From NCBI RefSeq assembly GCF_002155145.1, contig NZ_CP021323.1:124001-188000 (forward strand): a stretch of DNA of 64,000 nucleotides. The letters are read 5' to 3'. This DNA comes from Kushneria konosiri. Lineage in GTDB: Bacteria > Pseudomonadota > Gammaproteobacteria > Pseudomonadales > Halomonadaceae. The notes under the pieces were generated by a model. The model saw nothing but the letters and a program-made list of their open reading frames with translations. It was not told where the DNA came from and searched no databases. The position numbers and the translations under genes were made by a program. Position 1 is the stretch's first letter. Each line of letters begins with the position of its first letter. Below, in pieces: positions 26,008 to 35,426 of this stretch.

Positions 26008-26940
26008 ATGCTGGGCTGGTTCCCGGGGCATATGAACAAGGCCAGGCGCCAGATCAGCGAAGCCCTGCCCGAAATTGATGTGGTCATTGAAGTGCTGGAT
26101 GCACGCCTGCCCTACTCCAGCGCCAACCCCATGCTGGCCGATCTGATTCGTCACAAGCCGTCATTGAAGCTGCTGTCGCGTGCCGATCTGGCCGACCCCG
26201 CCATTACCCGGCAGTGGATCGAGCACTTTGATGCTCAGTCCGATGTGCGCGCCATGGCGGTGGTCACCACCGAAACGCGTCAGCTCAAACCGCTTTACAG
26301 GCTCTGCCATGAGCTGGCCGGCCACATTCGTGAAGATCGCGACGTGCGTGTGATGGTGATGGGCATTCCCAACGTGGGCAAATCCACGCTGATCAACACG
26401 CTGGCCGGCAAGAAAATTGCCAAGACGGGCAATGAGCCGGCCGTCACCAAGCGTCAGCAGAAAATCCGCATCGGCCAGCGCATTGCCCTGACCGACACCC
26501 CCGGCGTGCTCTGGCCGCGCATCGAGGATCAAAACAGCGCCTATCGACTGGCCGCCAGCGGCGCCATTCGTGACACGGCACTGGAGTACGTCGATGTTGC
26601 CTCGGTAACCGCCCTGTCGCTGGCCGAACGTTACCCCGAGGCGCTCAGATCCCGCTACAAGCTGGCCACTCTCGGCGATACCGGCGAGTCCATCGTGCGA
26701 GAGATTGCCACTCGTCGCGGCGGCCTGCGCGCCGGTGGTGAGGTGGACATGCACCGGGGTGCCGAGGTGCTGCTGATGGATCTGCGAGGCGGCAAGCTGG
26801 GCCCCATGTCGCTGGAAACGCCGGCCGACATTCCCGATGAGGCAGGTCTTGAAGCCATGCGCGCCGAGCGCGAGCGCTTCAATCGCGGCGAAACCTTTCT
26901 TGATGATGCATCGACCGACGACACGCCGCCCGGGCAGTGA
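26008..26940 (+). CDS. Circularly permuted ribosome-biogenesis GTPase (RbgA/YlqF type)
   Basis: A GTPase expected to act in assembly of the 50S ribosomal subunit. The 310-residue protein has permuted G motifs: G4-like LLSRADLADP (about 52-61) comes before G1 IPNVGKSTLIN and G3 DTPGVLWPR. An N-terminal GHMNKARRQI segment is typical of RbgA. The ATG at 26008 was chosen for its AGGAGAG site; the reading frame is open further upstream but without family similarity. Confidence 0.9.
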   Translation: MLGWFPGHMNKARRQISEALPEIDVVIEVLDARLPYSSANPMLADLIRHKPSLKLLSRADLADPAITRQWIEHFDAQSDVRAMAVVTTETRQLKPLYRLCHELAGHIREDRDVRVMVMGIPNVGKSTLINTLAGKKIAKTGNEPAVTKRQQKIRIGQRIALTDTPGVLWPRIEDQNSAYRLAASGAIRDTALEYVDVASVTALSLAERYPEALRSRYKLATLGDTGESIVREIATRRGGLRAGGEVDMHRGAEVLLMDLRGGKLGPMSLETPADIPDEAGLEAMRAERERFNRGETFLDDASTDDTPPGQ

Positions 26941-27106
26941 TTCCAATGCAGTGAGACAGCGATGGCATGACGGGCAGACGGCGCGGTATGCTGAAATGAC
27001 AGCCATCCCAGGATGTCTGTCATTTTTTGGTTATGGCAGATCCACCGGACAGCATTTGCCCTGCCGTTGACTGCCCCCTTTCATTTCAGCGGACCCATTG
27101 AGCAGC

Positions 27107-28327
27107 ATGACCACGCCGATCAGAAAATCTCACAAGCTCGACCACGTCTCCTATGACATTCGCGGTCCGGTACTTGAGCATGCCAAACGGCTCGAGGATG
27201 AGGGGCATCGCATCCTGAAGCTCAATATCGGCAATCCGGCGCCCTTTGGCTTCGAGGCGCCCGAGGAGATCCTGCAGGATGTCATGCGCAACCTGCCCAC
27301 CGCGCAGGGCTACTGTGACTCAAAGGGCCTTTATTCGGCCCGCAAGGCCATCATGCAGGAGTGCCAGCGCAACCGTGTGGAAGGCGTGAGCATTGAGGAT
27401 ATCTATGTCGGCAACGGCGTCTCCGAACTGATCGTGATGGCCATGCAGGCGCTGCTCGATGACAGCGATGAAGTGCTGGTGCCGGCGCCCGACTATCCGC
27501 TCTGGACAGCGGCCGTCAATCTTGCCAGCGGTCAGGCCGTGCACTACCTCTGCGACGAGGAACAGGGCTGGCAGCCGGACATCGAGGATATCCGCCAGAA
27601 GGTCACCGCCCGTACGAAAGCGATCGTTCTGATCAATCCCAATAATCCGACCGGCGCCGTCTACTCCAGACAGGTCATCGAAAACGTGCTGCAGGTTGCC
27701 CGTGAGCACGGTCTGATCGTGTTCTCTGACGAGATCTACGACAAGATTCTCTATGACGGCGCCGTTCATGTGCCGACCGCGTCACTGGCAGATGATCTTT
27801 TGATCATCACCTTGAACGGGCTGTCCAAGAGCTATCGCTGCGCCGGGTTCCGCTCTGGATGGATGATCGTCTCCGGCGAAAAGCGCCACGCCCGGGACTA
27901 TATTCAGGGCCTGGATATGCTCGCCTCGATGCGACTGTGCGCCAACGTGCCGGCACAGCACGCCATTCAGACAGCACTGGGCGGCTATCAGTCGATCAAC
28001 GACCTGATCCTGCCTGGCGGCCGCCTGCTGGCCCAGCGTGACGCGGCCTGGGAAAAACTCAACGAGATTCCAGGCGTCAGCTGCGTAAAACCACGCGGCG
28101 CACTTTATATGTTCCCGCGTCTTGACCCGGCCATGTATGACATCAGGGATGACCAGCAGCTGGTACTGGATCTGCTGCTCGAAGAGAAGATGCTGCTGGT
28201 ACAGGGCACGGCGTTTAACTGGCCGACCCCCGATCACCTGCGCATTGTGACCCTGCCCTGGGCCGAACAGCTTGAAGACGCCATTGAACGACTGGGACGG
28301 TTTCTGGCCCGTCGCCGTCAGGCCTGA
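27107..28327 (+). CDS. alaA: Alanine-synthesising aminotransferase AlaA
   Basis: PLP enzyme that makes alanine from pyruvate and glutamate. The 406-residue product is very close to E. coli AlaA/YfbQ across its length. It shares YDIRGPVLEHAKRLE, LNIGNPAPFGFEAPEEIL, GYCDSKGLYSARKAIMQ and the PLP-binding lysine in NGLSKSYRCAGFR. I chose the ATG at 27107 over a TTG three codons upstream because the family starts near MTTPIRKSHKL. There is no strong ribosome-binding site. Confidence 0.95.
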   Translation: MTTPIRKSHKLDHVSYDIRGPVLEHAKRLEDEGHRILKLNIGNPAPFGFEAPEEILQDVMRNLPTAQGYCDSKGLYSARKAIMQECQRNRVEGVSIEDIYVGNGVSELIVMAMQALLDDSDEVLVPAPDYPLWTAAVNLASGQAVHYLCDEEQGWQPDIEDIRQKVTARTKAIVLINPNNPTGAVYSRQVIENVLQVAREHGLIVFSDEIYDKILYDGAVHVPTASLADDLLIITLNGLSKSYRCAGFRSGWMIVSGEKRHARDYIQGLDMLASMRLCANVPAQHAIQTALGGYQSINDLILPGGRLLAQRDAAWEKLNEIPGVSCVKPRGALYMFPRLDPAMYDIRDDQQLVLDLLLEEKMLLVQGTAFNWPTPDHLRIVTLPWAEQLEDAIERLGRFLARRRQA

Positions 28328-28461
28328 TCACCTAAACGATCCTTAAGGTGTGATTGAAACTCCCGGCGCCAGCACTTATCTAAAGTCTGTCGCCGGAGAC
28401 CCACGCGGTCCCGATGGACGCGCTACCGACTGACGCATTATCCCAATGGAGACCACCGGTC

Positions 28462-29364
28462 ATGATGAGGATTGTCCTCTTTCTTGCCACCAACCTGGCA
28501 GTAGTGCTGGTGGCAAGCATTACGCTGCGCCTTCTCGGCGTGGAAAATTATCTTGCCGGCAGCGGACTCAACCTGACGTCGCTGCTGATTTTCTGCTTTG
28601 TCTTTGGCATGGTCGGTTCGCTGGTCTCGCTGCTGCTGTCCAAGAAGATGGCCAAGATGAGCACCCGGGCCCAGATCATTGACCGCCCAGGCAATGCCAA
28701 CGAACAGTGGCTTTATGACACCGTAGCGGAGCTTTCCCGCGATGCGGGCATCAAGATGCCCGAGGTAGGGATCTTTCCGGCCCAGCAGGCCAACGCCTTT
28801 GCGACCGGCTGGAACAAGAACGATGCACTGGTCTGCGTTTCGGCCGGCCTTCTCAACCAGATGCGTCCTGAAGAGGTTCGCGCCGTTCTGGGTCATGAGA
28901 TCGGCCACGTGGCCAACGGCGACATGGTCACCCTGTCATTGATTCAGGGGGTCTTGAACACCTTCGTGATGTTCTTTGCCCGGATCGTCGCTCAAGTGCT
29001 CGACAGCTTTCTGCGCCGTGACGATGAAGGCGGCGGCCTGGGGTTCATGGGCTATTTCGCCGTGGTCATGGTGCTGGAAATCGTGTTTGGTCTGATCGCC
29101 TCCATCATCGTTGCCTGGTTCTCACGCTACCGCGAATATCGTGCGGATGAGGCCGGTGCAAGGCTTGCCGGCAGCGGCGCCATGATCAATGCACTGGCAC
29201 GCCTCAAGGCCCAGCAGAACATGCCCGATCAGATGCCGGATTCGCTGACGGCCTTTGCCATCACCACCGGCCAGACCCGCAAGCTCATGGAAAGGCTCTT
29301 CGCCAGTCATCCGCCGCTGGATGATCGCATTGCTGCCCTGAAAAAGGCCGCTTATCAGCAATAA
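28462..29364 (+). CDS. htpX: Membrane-integrated zinc protease HtpX
   Basis: M48 metalloprotease of the inner membrane that degrades damaged membrane proteins, together with FtsH. The 300-residue protein begins [19 protein letters not shown] as in E. coli. Its TM segments are at about 3-22, 38-60, 155-180 and 195-220. The zinc site HEIGH is at 145-149, and the third ligand is the Glu in [19 protein letters not shown] at 28354-28359 upstream could be part of a heat-shock or sigma70 promoter, but the -10 is unclear. Confidence 0.96.
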   Translation: MMRIVLFLATNLAVVLVASITLRLLGVENYLAGSGLNLTSLLIFCFVFGMVGSLVSLLLSKKMAKMSTRAQIIDRPGNANEQWLYDTVAELSRDAGIKMPEVGIFPAQQANAFATGWNKNDALVCVSAGLLNQMRPEEVRAVLGHEIGHVANGDMVTLSLIQGVLNTFVMFFARIVAQVLDSFLRRDDEGGGLGFMGYFAVVMVLEIVFGLIASIIVAWFSRYREYRADEAGARLAGSGAMINALARLKAQQNMPDQMPDSLTAFAITTGQTRKLMERLFASHPPLDDRIAALKKAAYQQ

Positions 29365-29394
29365 CGCCATGACTCACACGTTGTAGCTGATACA

Positions 29395-29424
29395 AAAGGG
29401 CCCGCCATCCGGCGGGCCTTTTTT
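29395..29424 (+). terminator. Terminator after htpX
   Basis: Perfect stem GGCCCGCC / GGCGGGCC (29399-29418) with an ATCC loop, followed by TTTTTT. It begins about 30 bases past the htpX stop. Confidence 0.9.
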
Positions 29425-29548
29425 GTGGTTGTCTCCTGCTCTTTTGGCGTCCGCCGGCCGACCGATAATCTCCTTGCCCTTAACCTTTCCATCTCTTTGG
29501 TCGATACCCTGAAGGCGTCCTTTGACATGGGTTGAATTCCGCATCTAT

Positions 29549-29562
29549 ATAGATCGGTCTAT
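29549..29562. promoter_or_regulatory. Operator for the TetR regulator, probable autoregulation
   Basis: ATAGATCGGTCTAT is an inverted repeat (ATAGA/TCTAT) lying 16-29 bases upstream of the TetR start codon and overlapping an AT-rich stretch that could be its -10. TAGAC-type half-sites are common for TetR regulators of MFS pumps. I infer that the TetR protein represses its own operon here. Confidence 0.6.
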
Positions 29563-29577
29563 TCAGGAGATGCCGCG

Positions 29578-30144
29578 ATGCCCGCTTCCAAACGTGATCA
29601 TTTGATGACCACCGCCGAACAGCTCTTTCATGAACAGGGGTTTCACGCCACCGGCATCGATCGCATCGTATCGGCAGCGGGTGTGGTCCGAATGACGCTC
29701 TACAATCATTTCAGCTCCAAGGAAGCCCTGATCCTTGCGGTGCTGGAAGCGCGCCATCAACGTTTCATTGATAGCCTCGATGCTGCCGTTGCCAGGGCCC
29801 CTGCCGGCCATGCCACCAGGGCGCTGACCGAGGCGCATGGTCACTGGCTGGAAACCTTTAGCCAGCATGGCTGCATCATGCTCAAGGCGATGGGAGAGTT
29901 TGCCGAGCACAGCGCCACCATTCACGCGATGGCGTTGCAGGCCAAACTGGACCTCCTGAGGCGCATCGAATCGGCCGTGCACCGTGATGGAATGGCACAT
30001 GCCTCCTCCCTGGCTCGACAACTGTTTACGATACTGGAAGGCAGTAACAACACGGTGGCCGTGCTGGGCGTGGAAACGGCACTGAGCGATACGCGGGCCA
30101 TGATTGACATGGTGATTGGCGCCGCCATGAGGAATCCATCATGA
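29578..30144 (+). CDS. TetR/AcrR-family transcriptional regulator
   Basis: A 188-residue repressor with an N-terminal helix-turn-helix (about 24-43, ATGIDRIVSAAGVVRMTLYNHF) and a ligand-binding C-terminal domain. It has a good CAGGAGA site upstream. Its stop overlaps the ATG of an MFS gene (ATGA), so the two are translated together. It probably controls this operon through the inverted repeat at 29549-29562. The ligand is unknown. Confidence 0.9.
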   Translation: MPASKRDHLMTTAEQLFHEQGFHATGIDRIVSAAGVVRMTLYNHFSSKEALILAVLEARHQRFIDSLDAAVARAPAGHATRALTEAHGHWLETFSQHGCIMLKAMGEFAEHSATIHAMALQAKLDLLRRIESAVHRDGMAHASSLARQLFTILEGSNNTVAVLGVETALSDTRAMIDMVIGAAMRNPS

Positions 30145-31301
30145 GACCCCTGACCTCGGTCGGCATGGCGATTCTCGGCAGCGGCGTCATCGCCATCACG
30201 TACGGTCTGGCACGCTTTGTCTTCGGTCTTTTCCTGCCGGCCATGCGCGATGAAATGACCATTCGGCCTACCATGGCCGGCATCATCGGCGCGCTGCCGT
30301 TTTTGAGCTTCGTCATCGCCATTATTGCCGCACCGGCCATCACGCGCTTTCTGGGCGTGCGTCAAACGGCAGTAGCCGCAATAACCCTGGCCATGATCGG
30401 GTTGATCATGATTGCGCTGGCGCCCTCATCACCGATACTGGCCGGCGGCGTACTGATCTGTGGCCTCAGCACCGGTATCTCATCGCCGGTCATGGCCGAA
30501 GCGGTCTATCGAATCGTGCCTGATAGCCTGCGCGGAAGGGTCAATGCCATTACCAATGCGGGCACCAGCGTCGGCATCGCCTTTGCCATGCCGGCCGTTT
30601 TGATCTGGGCAGAAGCCTGGCGCAGCGCCTACATCGGTTTTGCTGTGCTGGCGGCACTGGGCGCCATGAGCGCTCTGTACTATCTCCCCGCGGAACAACG
30701 CGATGTTGAGCAACCGCAGCGACGAGCGGCGCTATCGTCAGTGGCGCGCGAGCAATGGTTCAGCATGGCCCGCCTGAGTGGACTGGCGGCTCTGACAGGT
30801 ATTACCAGTGCGGCTTACTGGGTGTTTGCCCCTGATGCGGTCATGACCGGTGGTGGCATGGCATCCAGTCAGGCGGCCTGGATGTGGCTGGCGGTTGGTA
30901 TTGGCGGGCTGGCCGGTGGGAGTGTTGGTGATCTGATCACACGCTTCGGAGCGGTTGCCACGCATGCCGGCGGACTTGTGGTCATCGCCACGGCATTGGC
31001 CCTGCTGGCGCTGGATACGAGCAATTTTCCACTGGCCCTGCTCTCGGCGACCCTGTTCGGCGCCGGCTACATGACCCTGACCGGCTTTTATCTCGTCAGG
31101 GGCACGGAAATCATGCTGGACACCCCCTCACTTGGCCCTGTTCCGCCACTGCTGGCCACCTCGATAGGACAGATCATGGGGTCACCGCTGGCCGGCTGGC
31201 TGGTCGGGTCTCAGGGCTATAACGCCACTTTCACGATGTTTGCCGCTCTCGGCCTTGGCGTCAGTGCGCTGGGTATCTGGTTATTGCATCGATATGCATA
31301 G
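30141..31301 (+). CDS. MFS transporter (YbfB/YjiJ-like)
   Basis: A 386-residue major facilitator with 12 predicted TM segments, for example GMAILGSGVIAITYGLARFVFGLFL (first) and LGLGVSALGIWLLHRY (last). It has an MFS-typical charged loop after TM2 (RFLGVRQTAVAA). The start fits the YbfB/YjiJ-like exporter group, of unknown substrate. Its coupling to a TetR gene suggests an inducible drug or metabolite exporter. A GC-rich hairpin follows the stop. Confidence 0.85.
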   Translation: MRPLTSVGMAILGSGVIAITYGLARFVFGLFLPAMRDEMTIRPTMAGIIGALPFLSFVIAIIAAPAITRFLGVRQTAVAAITLAMIGLIMIALAPSSPILAGGVLICGLSTGISSPVMAEAVYRIVPDSLRGRVNAITNAGTSVGIAFAMPAVLIWAEAWRSAYIGFAVLAALGAMSALYYLPAEQRDVEQPQRRAALSSVAREQWFSMARLSGLAALTGITSAAYWVFAPDAVMTGGGMASSQAAWMWLAVGIGGLAGGSVGDLITRFGAVATHAGGLVVIATALALLALDTSNFPLALLSATLFGAGYMTLTGFYLVRGTEIMLDTPSLGPVPPLLATSIGQIMGSPLAGWLVGSQGYNATFTMFAALGLGVSALGIWLLHRYA

Positions 31302-31307
31302 ACAGGA

Positions 31308-31341
31308 CTGCCCGGGCGTCCTTTCGGACAGCGCCGGGCAG
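31308..31341. terminator. GC-rich hairpin between convergent MFS and pdxB genes
   Basis: CTGCCCGG...GTCC TTTC GGAC...CCGGGCAG folds into a long, slightly interrupted stem. It has no T-tract on either strand, so its termination strength is doubtful. It is placed 7 bases after the MFS stop and 63 bases after the pdxB stop on the other strand. Confidence 0.4.
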
Positions 31342-31403
31342 GGCCGGGAGACATGATCTGATGGCAGGCATGCCATGGGCGGTGCGATGGCGTCGGTTGA
31401 ACG

Positions 31404-32555
31404 CTATTTGCGTGGCGATCGAATGGCGAAGCCGGCACTTTCAAGCACTTCCCGTACGGCGCCGGCGCTGTGCTTGAGCTCGACACGCAGCGTTGAAAAC
31501 TCACGTCGCACCGGATATTCGCGGCGCATCAGGTCAAACCCCTTTGCCATGCCATACTGGCGTCGATAGCGCTCAAACAGCAGGGTATCGCGGCGCACGT
31601 CGTAGCAGGTGCGCGTGCACAGCAGCAGCGCCTCCTGCGGCGGCGCCCGACGCGAGATGGCCATTCGGCGCAGCCAGTTTTCCGGCTTGAGCTGTCCCAG
31701 TTGCTTGCGCACTGGCAGACCGAAATGACGGCTCATGGCCTGATACAGCATCTCGGTCCCGCGCAGCTTGCCATCCAAGCTATAGCCGGCAATGTGGGGG
31801 GTGGCAATGGCGGCCAGACGATACAGGGCTTCATCAATGTCAGGCTCGTTTTCCCAAACATCAAGCACCACGCGCAGATCAGGGTCGCGCTCAAGACGCG
31901 CCTTCAGTGCCTGCTCATCAACGCAGTCGCCTCGTCCGGCACTGATCAGAATCTGATCGGTGCGCAGTGCCTCGATATGCGCCTCGGTGAGAAGATGATG
32001 CGTGGGGTGATCGCCCTCACGAATCAGCGGTGTATGCACGGAGACGACATCGGCCTTTTCGATCAGGGCCTCAAGGCTTGTGAAACCTTCACTACCCTCC
32101 TGCTCTGCACGTGGCGGATCACAGACCAGACAGCGAATGCCCAGCGCACGCAGCCGCTCGACCAGCCGCCCCCCGACGTTACCGGCGCCCACAACGCCAA
32201 CGACTCGATCGGTCAGGGCCATGCCGTCCTGTTCACCAAACAGCAGTAACGCAGAGATGACGTAGTCGCCCACTGAATCAGCGTTACACCCGGGCGCACT
32301 GGCAAAACCGATGCCCTGCTGCGACAACCATGTCTCATCGACGTGGTCACGTCCGATGGTCGCCGTTCCTACAAATTTCACGCGCGATCCTTCAAGCAGC
32401 TCGGCATTGACGCGCGTCACCGAACGCACCAGCAGGATGTCGGCATCCCGCACCTGCTCGCGGCTCATTTCGCGCCCGGGCAGCCGAACCAGTTCGCCGT
32501 GATCTGCGAAAAAGGCCTCGGCCAGCGGGATGTTCTCATCTGCCACAATACGCAT
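31404..32555 (-). CDS. pdxB: Erythronate-4-phosphate dehydrogenase
   Basis: NAD-dependent second step of the DXP-dependent vitamin B6 pathway. The 383-residue product has the PdxB N-terminus (MRIVADENIPLAEAFF) and the Rossmann motif GVVGAGNVGGRL. Other family segments are FVGTATIGRDHVD, APGCNADSVGDYV and the catalytic His in TPHIAGYSLDGK. A PdxB-specific C-terminal domain follows, and the length matches the family (about 380). It is a single minus-strand gene. Confidence 0.96.
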   Translation of the reverse strand: MRIVADENIPLAEAFFADHGELVRLPGREMSREQVRDADILLVRSVTRVNAELLEGSRVKFVGTATIGRDHVDETWLSQQGIGFASAPGCNADSVGDYVISALLLFGEQDGMALTDRVVGVVGAGNVGGRLVERLRALGIRCLVCDPPRAEQEGSEGFTSLEALIEKADVVSVHTPLIREGDHPTHHLLTEAHIEALRTDQILISAGRGDCVDEQALKARLERDPDLRVVLDVWENEPDIDEALYRLAAIATPHIAGYSLDGKLRGTEMLYQAMSRHFGLPVRKQLGQLKPENWLRRMAISRRAPPQEALLLCTRTCYDVRRDTLLFERYRRQYGMAKGFDLMRREYPVRREFSTLRVELKHSAGAVREVLESAGFAIRSPRK

Positions 32556-32730
32556 GGTTCAATCGATACCTGCAAAGCCGTGAATGGATGGCACACCGAA
32601 CCTTGTCCGCCTGGCGGTGTGCTCTTGCTTTGTCGAAACGCCCACGACCGTTACAATCGGCGACCTGTCGGCGTCAACGCCAGCACTGTCCTCATATTCT
32701 TCGCCTTCAATACTACACAGGAGCGCTGCC

Positions 32731-33012
32731 GTGATCATCCGCTGGGAGAGCGAACATGACTATGTGCTCGTGCACGTCCATCAGGACATGTTCGGTGACT
32801 GGATCTTTGTCCGCGCCTGGGGACAGATCGGCACCGCCTATGGCGGCATTCAGCACGCCCTGGCTGAAGACTACACCCAGGCCATGACCTGGGTCAGCGA
32901 CGTGGACCACATCCAGTGCCTGCGAGGCTTTTCAAAGGTACTGGAAACCAGCGATGACGCCCCTGAAGCCCGGGACGCCGTACGCCAGCTCTCGCTGCTG
33001 GATGCCCGCTAG
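32731..33012 (+). CDS. Small WGR-domain-like protein
   Basis: A 93-residue cytoplasmic protein. Its middle part (VHVHQDMFGDWIFVRAWGQIGT, split here as QDMFGDWIFV and RAWGQIGT) resembles the WGR domain, a nucleic-acid-associated fold, with Q replacing R in the name motif. The start is GTG at 32731, chosen for CAGGAG 8 bases upstream. The reading frame extends further upstream, but without family similarity. Its last 4 bases overlap the stop of rlmL on the opposite strand. Function unknown. Confidence 0.75.
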   Translation: MIIRWESEHDYVLVHVHQDMFGDWIFVRAWGQIGTAYGGIQHALAEDYTQAMTWVSDVDHIQCLRGFSKVLETSDDAPEARDAVRQLSLLDAR

Positions 33013-35222
33013 GCGCTGCGATGGCGAATCTGATAGACATGATGAATGTCCGGGCGACGCTCGAAGTCCGGGTCCAGCATCTGTTTTGACAGCGCCTTGA
33101 CCTCGAATCGTTCACCGACGGCGTCATCCATTTTGAAACGACGCAGATTATTGGAGAACAGCAGTGTGCCTTCCGGCGCCAGATGCGCCATGGCACGCTC
33201 GATCATGTGAACATGATCACGCTGAATATCGAGCACGTTGTCCATCTTCTTCGAGTTGGAAAACGTCGGCGGGTCCATGAAGATGAGATCAAACTGCGGT
33301 CCGTTTCTTTCAAGCCAGGCCATGCAATCCTCACGCCGCAATTGATGACGTGACATGTCGAGCCGGTTGAGTCTGAAGTTGTCCTCGGCCCAGCCCAGAT
33401 AGGTGTTGGACATATCAATGCTCAGACTCTCGGCGGCCCCGCCCAGCGCTGCCTGCACGCTGGCCGTAGCGGTGTAGCAGAACAGGTTGAGCACCCGCTT
33501 GCCGGCCGAGTGATCATGCAGCCAGCGTCGCACCGGCCGGTGATCCAGAAAGAGCCCGGTATCAAGGTAGTCACGCAGATTCACCCAGAGTTTGGCATTG
33601 CCCTCGCCGACCTGAAAACGCTGGCCGGAACTGTCACGACGTTCATACTGAGCGCGCCCCGCCTGCCGCTCACGGCGCTTCAGGAAGATGTAATCCGCCG
33701 GAATCTCCAGTACCTCCGGCAGCACGCCGATTGCTTCGAGCAAACGCCGCTCGGCCTGATTGGCATCAATCGAACGCGGTGCCGCGTATTCCTGTACATG
33801 AACCCAGCCCCCGTAGATATCGATGGCCAGCGCGTACTCGGGCATGTCTGCGTCATACAGTCGGTAGCACTCAACTCCCGAACGCTTGAGCCATTTCGAC
33901 AGACGCTTCCGGTTTTTCCTGAGGCGGTTGGCAAACATCTGCGCGCCGGCTGAATGGGTCACGGCACCGGCGTCTTCATCGCCCTTGATGGCATCCTGCG
34001 TCGGCTCGTGCCCTTCCGAACGCACGCGCTCATGCACGTCAATGAGCAAAAGCCGGGTATCCAGACTGCCGTTTTTGAAGGCGTACTGACGATGGGCCTT
34101 CATGCCCAGCCGGTGGCCGAGCTTTGGATCGCCGGTCAGAAGAGCCACCGACCAGCCGGTAAAATGCTCGCGCAGCAGCGCACCCAGGCCCTGATACAGA
34201 CTGATCAGCGCCGGCAGCTCGCCCAGGCGCTCACCATAGGGCGGATTGGTAATGACCAGCCCGGGCGTCATCGACGGGGGCCTTGCGAGCGCATCACCGT
34301 GCTCGATGTGAATCAGCGACTCCACCCCGGCACGACCGGCGTTGGCCCGGGCCGATTCTACCGCGCGCAGGTTATGATCGCGGCCGTACAGGGCAAGCCG
34401 ACATTCGCGCCGACCGACCCGCGCACGGTGCGCGGCCTCACCGTGAATCTCCTGCCATAGCGTTTCGTCGTGACCCGCCCAGCCGTGAAAGCCAAAGCGC
34501 GGCCGAGCCAGGTTGGGCGCAATGTCACAGGCCATGAGGGCAGCCTCGATCAAAAGTGTTCCCGAGCCACACATCGGATCAAAAAGGCTCTCGCCTCGAG
34601 CCGCGCGTGCGGGCCAGTCAGCACGAACCAGCAGCGCGGCCGCCAGATTTTCCTTGAGCGGGGCGCTGGCACCATCCAGTCGGTAACCGCGAAGGTGCAG
34701 GCTGTCCCCGGAAAGATCGATGCCAAGCACCAGCCGGCCCCGATGCAGATGCGCGTAAAGGCGCAAGTCTGCCCCTTTGGGATCGATATCCGGTCGAACC
34801 CGGCCATGATCCTGAAAACGATCTACCACGCCATCCTTGACGCACTGCGCCCCGAAGCGGGTATGACGGATCTGGGCGCTTTCGCCATGAAAATCGACAC
34901 GCAGACTGGCGCCGGGAGCGATGAAGCGCTCCCATTCGATACTGTTGGACGCCGTCACCAGTGCCGGGCCATCCTCGATTTCCTCGAAGCGTCCGACCAC
35001 CAGAATGATGCGATTGGCCAGACGCGACCACAGGCACAGACGATAGAGCACGTCACGTGTCGCACTACCATGAACGCTTGAGACACTGGTACGCGCGATG
35101 GTGGCACCCAGTGCTGTCAGCTCCTCGGCCAGCAGGACTTCCATGCTGCGCGGACAGGTGGCAAGAAAGGCAAGCTCCTCATGAGCCGTCTCCGATGAGT
35201 GTTCAGTGCTGGAAGGCTTCAT
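33009..35222 (-). CDS. rlmL: Bifunctional 23S rRNA methyltransferase RlmKL
   Basis: Makes m2G2445 and m7G2069 in 23S rRNA. The 737-residue fusion has a THUMP domain (about 60-170). The RlmL methyltransferase follows (FDPMCGSGTLLIEA at 214-227, then NPPYGERLG). The RlmK methyltransferase is C-terminal (LNLFCYTATASVQAALGG, then MDPPTFSNSKK). E. coli RlmKL is 702 residues; here the N-terminus has about 20 extra polar residues, so the true start could be slightly downstream. Its neighbours rmf, pyrD and ycbX also lie near rlmL in E. coli. Confidence 0.95.
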   Translation of the reverse strand: MKPSSTEHSSETAHEELAFLATCPRSMEVLLAEELTALGATIARTSVSSVHGSATRDVLYRLCLWSRLANRIILVVGRFEEIEDGPALVTASNSIEWERFIAPGASLRVDFHGESAQIRHTRFGAQCVKDGVVDRFQDHGRVRPDIDPKGADLRLYAHLHRGRLVLGIDLSGDSLHLRGYRLDGASAPLKENLAAALLVRADWPARAARGESLFDPMCGSGTLLIEAALMACDIAPNLARPRFGFHGWAGHDETLWQEIHGEAAHRARVGRRECRLALYGRDHNLRAVESARANAGRAGVESLIHIEHGDALARPPSMTPGLVITNPPYGERLGELPALISLYQGLGALLREHFTGWSVALLTGDPKLGHRLGMKAHRQYAFKNGSLDTRLLLIDVHERVRSEGHEPTQDAIKGDEDAGAVTHSAGAQMFANRLRKNRKRLSKWLKRSGVECYRLYDADMPEYALAIDIYGGWVHVQEYAAPRSIDANQAERRLLEAIGVLPEVLEIPADYIFLKRRERQAGRAQYERRDSSGQRFQVGEGNAKLWVNLRDYLDTGLFLDHRPVRRWLHDHSAGKRVLNLFCYTATASVQAALGGAAESLSIDMSNTYLGWAEDNFRLNRLDMSRHQLRREDCMAWLERNGPQFDLIFMDPPTFSNSKKMDNVLDIQRDHVHMIERAMAHLAPEGTLLFSNNLRRFKMDDAVGERFEVKALSKQMLDPDFERRPDIHHVYQIRHRSA

Positions 35223-35360
35223 GCGGTGTCATATTCCTGAAAAGATTAATAAGTGATTTACTTAGATGAAAATGATTTTCGACAGCATCATGCTGCTGCT
35301 GTAAAGGTATAGGGGTAGCTACGAAAGATCGCACGATCGCTGTCAACCTACGACCCCTGC

Positions 35361-35385
35361 GATAGTGACGCCATCGCGCACTATC
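35361..35385 (+). promoter_or_regulatory. Inverted repeat upstream of rmf
   Basis: GATAGTG (35361-35367) is mirrored by CACTATC (35379-35385) across 11 bases, 42 bases before the rmf start. It may be an operator or a leader hairpin; nothing further can be said from sequence. Confidence 0.35.
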
Positions 35386-35426
35386 TCGGATCGAAACACT
35401 TTTTTTGTGTGAAGCGAGGTTATCCA

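Noticed and set aside
28354..28382. Heat-shock promoter of htpX
   Set aside because: TTGAAA is present, but the -10 region fits neither the sigma32 nor the sigma70 consensus well enough to call.
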